Positions 10,717-17,961 of a stretch of DNA of 22,094 bases are shown piece after piece. The stretch spans positions 1 to 22,094 of the forward strand of contig JBBHKE010002946.1 in assembly GCA_037447655.1 (NCBI GenBank), in the 5' to 3' direction. The DNA is from Zygnema cylindricum. Taxonomy: Eukaryota > Streptophyta > Zygnematophyceae > Zygnematales > Zygnemataceae. The notes beneath the pieces are model-generated. The model made no database searches and was not told the origin of the DNA. It saw only the letters and a program-made list of their open reading frames with translations. The first letter of the stretch is position 1; the number at the start of each line of letters is the position of its first letter. The translations under genes and the position numbers were made by a program.

Positions 10717-11827
10717 TGCATATAGTATGTTTGATAACTATATAAAATATACATGGCGACTTTTTCCTTTTAGCGACTTACGAAATGAAACGAAATATAG
10801 AACGTGTGGTACCGCACGAAATGCAGTACCGCACGAAATAAATCAAACAGACATTTGATTTCGACGGACGAAATTAAATGTCGCGATCGACGGCTCGCGA
10901 AGCAAGAAGAAAATTTAAACAGTCAACACGGAATGTTGACTGTCGAAATTCAACGGTCAACACGGAAATTTGACCGGTGAAATTCAACGGTCAACATTTA
11001 TTCGGCGCGCCGTCACATCGAACGGCTGAAATTGATCACCGTGAAAAGAACGGACGGCACGCGTGAGTGCCGGTATGCCGCAACGACTATCTGGGAGAAG
11101 TTTGGCGAAGAAGCCTCTAGATAGTGTTTAACTAACCCACTTTAAGCTACGACCACTTCTTCCCAAGAAGGCAAACTGACAATTTGACTGCACCCCTGTG
11201 CAGCCTGGAATCCTTTGAGTCCGTAGCAAAAAAAATCATTGAAAACGGCCAACCAGCCGATAAGTTATAGGGTGGCAAAGATGCCAATTTATACAAACTC
11301 TGAGAGAGAGAGAACTATCTACCTAAATTTTCCTAAGTCCTAGTTTTTCCTAATTCCCTCTCAAGCCCCTATCTACTGCCGGTACGAACCAATCACAAAA
11401 CTGTAAAGTGCTAGAAAGTACTACTGCCGATGTACTTTCTGTACGGCCTCTGTACGACAAGGCCATTAAGTAGACGCGTGTCCACTTTCAACTCGTCCGT
11501 ACGTTCCTCGGAATTCCCGCGACCGAATGATGTCTTCCCACGTGGCGCCAGGTCATGCCACGTCACTAAATGCCAAAATGACCATTCCGGGATTTCGGCG
11601 ATGATGTGCGCCGTTAGATTTGACGCGAAATTCAATCTCGGCCGTAATAAATACTTGCGCGATATTTGTTTCGCTGTCGAAACAAAATGCGCGATATCCA
11701 TTTCAAACAAGTACAGTACTTCGTATTTTGTAGAACTGTATCTATGCGTGGCGTTAAGAGTTTCAGTTAAATGAATCTAGTACATTACAATAGTTTAAAT
11801 AGTAATGAAACCCTATATCTCCTAACG
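10717..11827. other. Unassigned interior of insertion 1, no credible gene
   Basis: About 1.1 kb, richer in GC and CpG than the satellite. It contains a TATA-like stretch (ACTATATAAAATATAC, about 10738-10752), a 17-bp-offset direct repeat of TACCGCACGAAAT (10810-10822 and 10827-10839), an inverted-repeat cluster (10919-11012), a small hairpin CTGCACCCCTGTGCAG (11188-11203) and a short GA run (11302-11312). Open frames of 99 codons (minus, 11411-11710) and 114 codons (plus, 11430-11774) overlap on opposite strands and show no domain I recognise. It may be old transposon or host DNA carried with the LTR modules. Confidence 0.6.
10919..11012. repeat. Cluster of inverted and direct repeats
   Basis: A perfect hairpin has arms ACAGTCAACA (10919-10928) and TGTTGACTGT (10934-10943) around CGGAA. 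It is followed by CGGTCAA (10954-10960) and TTGACCG (10970-10976). GAAATTCAACGGTCAACA occurs twice, at 10945-10962 and 10979-10996, 34 bp apart. The cluster ends at the 10-bp palindrome CGGCGCGCCG (11003-11012). The motif (G)GTCAA and its complement recur five times in under 80 bp, so this looks like tandem duplication of a dyad and not chance. Confidence 0.75.
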
Positions 11828-11912
11828 GACTTCTACGACAGACTGGTTAGAGCTAACGGCTACGCCGCGCTCTGCCGGTCGGGGGTTCGAGTCCTGCCGG
11901 ACTCAACCTTTT
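11828..11912 (+). ncRNA. tRNA-like sequence abutting the LTR
   Basis: A canonical B box GGTTCGAGTCC lies at 11884-11894, about 30 bases after a D-loop-like ACTGGTTAGAGC (11842-11853). An anticodon-loop-like CTACGCC (11860-11866) has T at position 33 and would read ACG, an arginine-type triplet, but its stem is only partly paired. The T stem has one mismatch, the acceptor strands do not pair, and the variable region is long. A TTTT run at 11909-11912 is a plausible Pol III terminator, and its last T is the first base of the LTR. It is best read as a tRNA-derived SINE head or a decayed tRNA gene beside which the retrotransposon inserted. Confidence 0.5.
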
Positions 11913-11916
11913 GTTG

Positions 11917-11936
11917 AGAGTGGCTTAAGCCACTCT
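11917..11936. repeat. Perfect 20-bp palindrome inside the LTR
   Basis: AGAGTGGCTTAAGCCACTCT is identical to its reverse complement over all 20 bases. It sits six bases from the outer (3') end of the LTR in element orientation. Such a site could bind a dimeric protein or form a cruciform; its function is unknown. Confidence 0.9.
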
Positions 11937-11977
11937 TTAGTCCTTCCTATGGAGTTGAGGCAGCCATGGCTCCATTG

Positions 11978-12032
11978 CTCTCTCTCTCTCTCCTTCAGTG
12001 ACTACAACAAGTATGGGGGCGAGAGAGAGAGA
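11978..12032. repeat. Paired CT and GA microsatellites in the LTR
   Basis: A CT run (11978-11992) and a GA run (12021-12032) are separated by about 28 bases and are complementary, so a transcript on either strand could form a stem of about 12 bp. The loop contains the 21-base stretch shared with the relic at 10531-10551. Confidence 0.8.
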
Positions 12033-12115
12033 AGAGATAGAGGCAGGCTGCCTACATTTTCTTTTCTAATAAATTTAGACCTAGAAAATATACTAAAAAA
12101 CTACTTATTTCAACA

Positions 12116-12123
12116 CTCCCCTT
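12116..12123 (-). other. Polypurine tract of the copia element
   Basis: On the minus strand AAGGGGAG immediately precedes the TGTTGA start of the LTR. Ty1/copia elements use a purine run in exactly this position to prime plus-strand DNA synthesis. Position and composition both fit; the exact length is uncertain. Confidence 0.75.
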
Positions 12124-12151
12124 ATTTTCTAGTCAAATTTTAATTTTTCTT

Positions 12152-13492
12152 TTAACCCGCATTCTCCCGACAATATTTTAATTTAGGAGAGGGCACAGGT
12201 TTGGTCATCATGTCAGCCACCATTTCTTCATCAGGTCTATACACAAGATTTAAAATTTTATTTTCAACTTTTTCTCTTACGAAGCTTAATCTTATGTCCA
12301 TATGTTTTTCTTTGAAATGGTGTTTTGGATTGGCTGCGATTGCGATTGCAGCTTGATTATCGCAAAAGATTTCATGTACTCCCACTTTCATATATCCCAA
12401 TTCTTGCAACAATGACTTCACCCACATTAGTTCTTTTACAGCAGAACAAGACGCCATATACTCAGCCTCCATAGTAGACTGAGCAACCACCTTTTGTTGC
12501 TTACAGCTCCAAGAGCAAGCTCCATCCCCCACATACAAAACATATCCATAATTACATCTTCTCATAGTTGCATCCCCATAACTGGAATCACTCCAAGTGG
12601 TGATATCAGTGTGCTCCCCTCCCAAATGCAACCATAATTCTCTGGTTCGAACCAGATATCTCATGACTCTCTTGGCTGCCTCCCAGTCTCTCTTCCTAGG
12701 ATCATTAAGACTCCTACTGAGTACTCCAACTGCTGCCCCTATATCTTGCCTGGTACAGTTTATAAAATAAATTAAACTTCCTACGACCTGTCTATAAGGG
12801 ATACACTTCATGAACTCTCTCTCCTTTGGACTCATCTGATCGTCTAAGATCATCACTCCTCCTTCTACACTCCCATCACTTACTTTTTTCAAGTTCATGG
12901 GAGTGGTACAACTGTTAGCATTTTACATCTGGAATTTATCAAACATATTACCTATTGCTTCTTTCTAAGTAAGTCTGATAATCTTCTTCCCCCTATCTCT
13001 CTCCATATGGATCCCCAAAATATATTTTGCCTCCCCTAAATCCTTCATATCAAATCTGCCCCTAAGATATTTCTTTAGCCTATTGATATTCTCCAAAGAC
13101 TTACTTAACACAAGTAGATCATCCACATAAATTGCAATAAAAATGACACCATTCTCATCTTCAAACATATAGATAGAATGGTCATAGCTAATCCGAATGT
13201 ATCCCAGATCGGTGAGAAACTCATCTAGTTTCTTATTCTACTGTCGGGGAGCCTGTTTGAGTCCATATAAAGACTTTATGAGCCTGCAGACTTTGCTCTC
13301 TTCTCTTTCTTCCACAAACCCCTCGGGTTGCCTCATAAAAATTTCTTCCTCTAACTCACCATTAAGAAAAGCACTCTTAATGTCCATCTGGTGTATTTCC
13401 ATGTCTTCCGCTGCGGCCAGACTAAGGAGAATCCTTACCGATGGGAACCGAACAACTGGAGCAAAGGTCTCCTCATAGTCAATCCCCTCAAT
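12152..13492 (-). pseudogene. Copia pol remnant: reverse transcriptase and RNase H
   Basis: This is a single minus-strand frame of 446 codons before the terminal TAA. It has no frameshift but three in-frame stops: TAG at 13238-13240 (in place of W after KQAPRQ), TAG at 12965-12967 and TAA at 12923-12925. The reverse transcriptase starts mid-domain at GIDYEETFAPVV, continues through HQMDIKSAFLNG and SLYGLKQAP, and has the catalytic YVDD at 13118-13129. After the stops, the 248-residue tail (12152-12898) carries the RNase H domain with WSDSSYGD, STMEAEY, CDNQAAI and HMDIR, giving candidate acidic residues D104, E144 or E146, D180 and D201, and ends near ADMMTKPVP. This order is typical of Ty1/copia. 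Gag, protease, integrase and the N-terminal part of the reverse transcriptase are absent because satellite begins at about 13491. The element is dead. The family is clear but no named lineage is assigned. Confidence 0.93.
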
Positions 13493-13880
13493 CTCTTATC
13501 GCTAATTGTTTGTGTAACTTAGGTAACAATTCTTGTTATCGCTAAGAGTTTGTGTAATTTAGATAACAATTCCTGTTAGCGCTAACTGTTTCTGTAATTT
13601 AGGTAACAATTCTTGTTATCCCTAACTGTTTTTGTAATTAAGATAACAATTCCGGTTAGCGCTAACTGTTTTTGTAATTTAGGTAACAATTCTTGTTATC
13701 GCTAATTGTTTGTTTAATTTAGGTAAGAATTACTGTTATCTCTACCTGTTTGTTAAAATCTAGGTAAAAATTCTTGTTATCGCTAACTACTTGTGTAATT
13801 TAGGTAACAGTTCTTGTTATTGCTAATTGTTTGTATAATTAAGGAAACAATTCTTGTTATCGCTAACTGTTTGTGTAATT

Positions 13881-15110
13881 TAGGTAACAATTATTTTTAT
13901 CGCTAAAAGTTTGTGTAATTTAGATAACAATTCCTCTATAGGTAACAATTCATATTATCGCTAAGATTTTTTGTAATTTACGTAACAATTATTGTTATCA
14001 CTAACTCTTTATGTAATTTAGGTAATAATTATTCTTATCGCTAACTCTTTGAGTAATTTAGGCAACAATTCTTGTTATCGCTAATTGTTTGTGTAACTTA
14101 GGTAACAATTCTTGTTATCGCTAATAGTTTGTGTAATTTAGAAAACAATTCCTGTTAGCGCTAATTGTTTTTGTAATTTAGGTAACAATTCTTGTTATCA
14201 CTAATTGTTGGTGTAACTTAGGTAAATTCTTGTTATCGCTAATAGTTTGTGTAATTTAGATAACAATTTTTTTTCGCGCTAACTGTTTCTGTAATTTAGG
14301 TAACAATTATTGTTTTCACTAACTGTTTTTTTTATTTAGGTAACAATTCTTGTTATCGCTAACTGTTTTTGTAATTTAGGTAACAATTCTTGTTATCGCT
14401 AACTGTTTGTGTAATTTAGGTAACAATTCTTGTAATCGCTTATTGTTCGAGTAATTTACATAACAATTCTTGTTATCGCTAACTGCTTGTGTAATTTAGG
14501 TAGCAATACTTTTATCGCTAACAGTTTGTGTAGGTTAGATAACAATTCCGGTTAGCGCTAACTGTTTCTGTAATTTAGGTAACAATTCTTGTTATCGCTA
14601 ATTGTTTGTTTAATTTAGGTAACATATCTAGTTATCGCTAATTGTTTGTGTAATTTAGGTAACAATTCTTGTTATCGCTAACTGTTTGTGTAATTTAGGT
14701 GACAATTATTTTTATCGCTAACAGTTTGTGTACTTTAGATAACAATTCCTCTAATCGCTAAATGTTTGTGTAATTTAGGTAACAATTCATATTATCGCTA
14801 AGTGTTTTTGTAATTTACGTAACAATTATTGTTATCACTAACTGTTTATAAAATTTAGGTAATAATTATACTTATCGCTAACTGTTTGAGTAATTTAGGT
14901 AACAATTCTTGTTATCGCTAATTGATTGTGTAACTTAGGTAACAATTCTTGTTATCGCTAATAGTTTGTGTAATTTAGATAACTGTTCCTATTAGTGCTA
15001 ATTGTTTTTGTAATTTAGGTAAAAATTCTTCTTATTGCTAATTGTTTGTGTAACTTAGGTAAATTCTTGTTATCTCTAATAGTTTGTGTAATTATATAAC
15101 AATTTTTGGA
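13881..15110. repeat. Long higher-order repeat, about 0.82-0.84 kb apart
   Basis: A run of about ten monomers starting at 13881 reappears from 14696. The shared ordered markers are ATTATTTTTATCGC, CCTCTA, TTCATATTATCGCTAAG, TTTACGTAACAATTATTG, TTGAGTAATTTAGG, two GTAACTTAGG monomers and the 38-bp variant GGTAAATTCTTG (14221 and 15058). The offset is 815 bp at the start and 837 bp at the end, mostly because the first copy lost about 30 bp near 13935. Confidence 0.75.
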
Positions 15111-15680
15111 AGCGCTAACCGTTTGTGTAATTTAGGTAAAATTCTTGTTATCACTAACTGTTTGTGTAATTTAGGTAACCATTCTTGTTATCGCTAACTG
15201 TTTGTGTAATTTAGGTAACATTTCTTATTATTGCTAATTGTTTGAGTAATTTAGATATCAATTTCTGTTATTGCTATTTGTTTGTGTAATTTAGGTAACA
15301 AATCTTGTTATCGCTAGCAATTTGTGTAAGTTAGGTAACAATTCCTCCTAGCGCTAACTGTTTGTGTAATTTAGGTAAGAATTACTGTTATCGCTAACAG
15401 TTTCTGTAATTTAGGTAACAATTCTTGTTATCGCTAACTGTTTGTGTAAATTAGGTACCAATTCTTGTTATTGCTAACAATTTGTGTAATTTAGATAACA
15501 ATTCCTATTTTCGCTAACTCTTTGTGTAATTTAGGTAACAATTCATGTTATCCCTAACAGTTTGTGTAATTTAGGTTACATTTCCTGTTATCGCTAAATG
15601 TTTGTGGTATTTAGATAAAAAAATTCGTTATCACTAACATTTTGTGTAATTTAGGTAACAATTCTTGTTATCGCTAACTG

Positions 15681-15735
15681 TTTGTGTAATTTAGGAAACA
15701 GTTGAAAAATTAGCAGTGTAATTTAGGAAACAATT
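15681..15735. repeat. Disrupted satellite monomer
   Basis: After TTTAGGAAACA the monomer reads GTTGAAAAATTAGCAG and goes straight into TGTAATTTAGG, so it is short and has lost the palindromic centre. Its neighbours are normal. Confidence 0.5.
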
Positions 15736-16280
15736 TTTGTTATCGCTAATTGTTTATGTAATTTAGGAAACAATTCTTGTTATCGCTAAATAATTCTGTA
15801 ATTTAGGTTAAAATTCTTGTTATGACTAACTGTTTATGTAATTTAGGTAACAATTCTTGTTATCGCTAACTGTTTCTCTAATTTAGCCAACAATTCATAT
15901 TATCGCTAACTGTTTCTGTAATTTAGGTAAAAATTCTTGTTATGACTAACTCTTTGTGTAATTTTGGTAACAATTCATCTTATCGCTAACTGTTTGTGTA
16001 ATTTAGGAAACAATTCTTGTTATCGCTAACTGTTTGTGTAATCTAGGTAACAATTCTTGTTATCGCTAAGTGTTTGTGTAATTTAGGTAACAATTTATAT
16101 TATCGCTAAGGTTTTTTGTAATTTAGGTAATAATTCTTGTTATCACTAACTGTTTGTGTAATTTAGGTAACAATTTTTGTTATTGCTAACTGTTTATGTA
16201 ATTTAAGAAACAATTCTTGTTATCCCTAATTGTTTCCGTAATTTAGGTAAAAATTCTTGTTATCACTAACTGTTTGTGTA

Positions 16281-16680
16281 ATTTAAGAAACAATTTTTGT
16301 TATCGCTAACTGTTTGTGAAATTAAGGCAACATTTTTTTTTATCGCTAACAGTTTGTGTAATTTAGATAATAATTCCTCTAATCGCTAACTGTTTGTATA
16401 ATTTAGATAACAATTCATATTATTGCTAAGTGTTTTTGTTATTTAGGTAACAATTCTTGTTATCAGTAACTTTTTTTGTAATTTAAGAAACAATTTTTGT
16501 TATCGCTAATTGTTTGTGTAATTAAAGCAACATTTTTTTTATCGCTAACAGTTTGTGTAATTTAGATAACAATTCCTCTAATCGCTAACTGTTTGTATAA
16601 TTTAGATAACAATTCATATTATCGCTAAGTGTTTTTGTAATTTAGGTAACATATTTTGTTATTACTAAGTGTTTGTGTAA
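16281..16680. repeat. 200-bp (five-monomer) higher-order repeat
   Basis: The string ATTTAAGAAACAATTTTTG starts at 16281 and 16481, exactly 200 bp apart. Each copy is followed by an AGCAAC or GGCAAC poly-T monomer, a CCTCTAATCGC monomer, a TTTGTATAATTTAGATAAC monomer and an ATTCATATTAT monomer. Most of the same series recurs once near 21560-21720 in block 3. Confidence 0.75.
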
Positions 16681-17379
16681 TTTAGGTAACAATTCATGTT
16701 ATCGCTAACTGTTTGTGTAATTTAGGAAACAATTCTTGTTATCACTAATTTTTTGTGTAACTTAGGTAACAATTTTTGTTATCGCTGACAATGCTTGTTA
16801 GCGCTAACTGTTTTTGTAATTTAGCTAAAAATTCTTGTTACACTAACTGTTTGTGTAATCTAGGTAACAATTCGTGTTATCGCTATCTGTTTGTGTAATT
16901 TAGGTAACAACTCTTGTTATCGCTAACAATTTGTGTAATTTAGGTAACAATTCCTCTTATCGCTAACTATTTGTGTAATTTAGGTAACAATTCTTGTTAT
17001 CGCTAACTGTTTGTGTAAGTTAGATAAAAATTCCTGTTAGCGCTAACAATTTGAGTATGTTAGGTAACAGTTCCTCTTAGCACTAACTGTTTGTGTAATT
17101 TAGGTAACATTTTTTGATATCGCTAACAGTTTGTATAATTTAGGTAACAATTCTTGTTAGCGCTAATAGTTCATGTAAGTTAGGTGACAATTCTTGTTAT
17201 CGCTAACAATTTGTGTAATTTAGGTAGTAATTCCTCTTATCACTAACTGCTTGTGTAATTTAGGTAACAATTCTTGTTATCGCTAACAGTTTGTGTAAAT
17301 TAGGTAACATTTCCTGTTATCGCTAATAGTTTGTGTAATTTAGATTACATTTCCTGTTATAACTATCTGTTTGTGTAAT

Positions 17380-17529
17380 TTAGATAACAATTCCAGTTCT
17401 TGCTAACTGTTTCCTTAATTTAGGTAACAATTCTTGTTGTTGAAGGTCATAGGCATTCTGACTTGGCTGTGTTCCACTCCCACTAGGTGTCACACTTGCA
17501 CCAGCAGGGAATGAGCCGTTAGTAGACAT
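17380..17529 (-). CDS. Start of an unrecognised reading frame fused to satellite
   Basis: On the minus strand an ATG at 17527-17529, in the context GCTGCCATGT, opens a 49-codon frame. It begins MSTNGSFPAG, continues through a Ser/Gly/Thr/Pro-rich stretch to NAYDLQQ, crosses the junction at 17438/17439, and ends in satellite with ELLPKLRKQLARTG before TAA at 17380-17382. The first 30 or so residues do not look like random AT-rich translation, and the start context is favourable. The insertion may therefore hold a truncated 5' coding exon of a host gene or of a transposon gene (gag-like or other). I recognise no family. The tail is plainly satellite-derived and unlikely to be functional. Confidence 0.3.
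   Translation of the reverse strand: MSTNGSFPAGASVTPSGSGTQPSQNAYDLQQQELLPKLRKQLARTGIVI
17428..17438. repeat. Left copy of a possible 11-bp target duplication
   Basis: CAATTCTTGTT at 17428-17438 ends the satellite before insertion 2. CAATACTTGTT at 17962-17972 starts it again, with 10 of 11 bases identical. This is what an 11-bp target-site duplication would look like. Because the flanks are a tandem array, resumption in a neighbouring monomer at the same phase would give the same picture. Confidence 0.45.
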
Positions 17530-17961
17530 GGCAGCAGAAGCAAACCCAAAGAGTAATACCTACTTGACTATATTTATGTTGTAAGATATGTAGCTTTAAG
17601 TGAAAGAGGTCTTAGAACCAAAAAAACATATACCAGAGCCAAAAATTAGGACAATAGAACAGATAAACACCTTAAAGTGCACTTAGTATCTAAAATGTAT
17701 GTACAAGGTTCACTGGACACTCTACTGACAAAAATCGAAGTATTTTGACCAAAATACATTATCTATATCCTAAAAATACGGGTGATTATTATCACGTCCA
17801 CATTGATTGGCAGCCCTACACACTAATTTACCTAAAGATAACTATTCATGTAGATACTACAAAAAATTCACAATAAATTTGGTCAATATTGAACAGTTGG
17901 TATTCCTAAAATATTCTAAGTCCTAGACTTAAATTTCTAAGACTTACTAAAGCTTACTTTT
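17439..17961. mobile_element. Insertion 2 in the satellite, about 0.52 kb
   Basis: Non-satellite DNA of mixed character. The left 90 bp is GC-richer and carries the minus-strand frame described at 17380-17529. The remaining 430 bp is AT-rich without a long open frame. It contains a perfect hairpin GTATTTTGACCAAAATAC (17740-17757), GTGAT/ATCAC (17782-17795) and TAAGTC/GACTTA (17917-17931). No terminal inverted repeats, LTR, poly-A tail or transposase are visible. On the minus strand the AT-rich part lies upstream of the ATG, so the piece could be the 5' flank and first codons of a gene, captured or left by a transposon. Confidence 0.7.

Larger units (their letters stand above)
11912..12115 (-). 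mobile_element. Copia-type long terminal repeat (3' LTR)
   Basis: On the minus strand this 204-bp segment begins TGTTGA immediately after a purine tract and ends TCAACA, the short terminal inverted repeat with TG...CA ends expected of a Ty1/copia LTR. It lies directly downstream of the pol remnant, with 28 bases between the pol stop and the purine tract. A TATA-like AGTATATTTT follows the start by about 20 bases. It carries CT and GA microsatellites that can pair with each other, the 13-bp palindrome at 12041-12053 and a 20-bp palindrome near its 3' end. No matching 5' LTR lies next to the other end of pol. A 64-codon plus-strand frame over it (11949-12143) is incidental. Confidence 0.8.
10476..13490. 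mobile_element. Composite insertion 1 in the satellite
   Basis: Satellite stops after ...AACAATT at 10475 and resumes as CTCTTATCGCTAATTG at about 13491. The missing middle of that monomer joins up within one base, so the array is interrupted with little or no loss. The insertion contains, in order, an LTR-like relic, an antisense tRNA-like sequence, about 1.1 kb of unassigned DNA, a tRNA-like sequence, a copia LTR and a truncated copia pol. CAAT occurs at both junctions, which is weak evidence for a target duplication because the right end is internal pol and not an element end. Confidence 0.85.
13491..17438. repeat. Satellite block 2
   Basis: About 99 copies of the same 40-bp monomer in the same orientation as block 1, resuming at CTCTTATCGCTAATTG. 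Variants are more mixed than in the homogeneous core of block 1. There is a deletion at about 13935, where CCTCTATAGGTAAC lacks some 30 bp relative to its paralogue near 14745, and a damaged monomer at about 15700 (CAGTTGAAAAATTAGCAG). Shared rare variants with blocks 1 and 3, such as CCTCTAATCGC and GTAACTTAGGTAAATTC, show that the blocks were one array before the insertions. Confidence 0.96.

Noticed and set aside
10738-10752. Promoter with TATA box
   Set aside because: A TATA-like stretch exists but no credible reading frame or transcript feature follows it; such strings are common in AT-rich DNA.
11332-11343. CTAAGTCCTAG shared with insertion 2 (17916-17926)
   Set aside because: An 11-base match in AT-rich DNA with no similarity on either side; most likely chance.
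11411-11774. Overlapping 99-codon (minus) and 114-codon (plus) open frames
   Set aside because: They overlap almost fully on opposite strands, show no recognisable domain, and sit in a GC-richer stretch where stops are rarer. Treated as chance.
11828-11912. Functional tRNA-Arg gene
   Set aside because: The acceptor strands and D stem do not pair, the T stem has a mismatch, and the variable region is long; only the internal promoter boxes look good.
11949-12143. 64-codon plus-strand open frame
   Set aside because: It lies inside the LTR and purine tract on the opposite strand, and includes microsatellite-encoded residues.
12965-13168. Separate small gene containing YVDD
   Set aside because: It is in the same frame as the codons on both sides, with point stops at 13238 and 12965, so it is one pol pseudogene and not an independent gene.
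13197-13478. 93-codon plus-strand open frame
   Set aside because: It is the antisense of the copia reverse transcriptase coding sequence.
17439-17961. DNA transposon with terminal inverted repeats
   Set aside because: The two ends of the insertion, compared as reverse complements, show no shared terminal sequence, and no transposase is visible.
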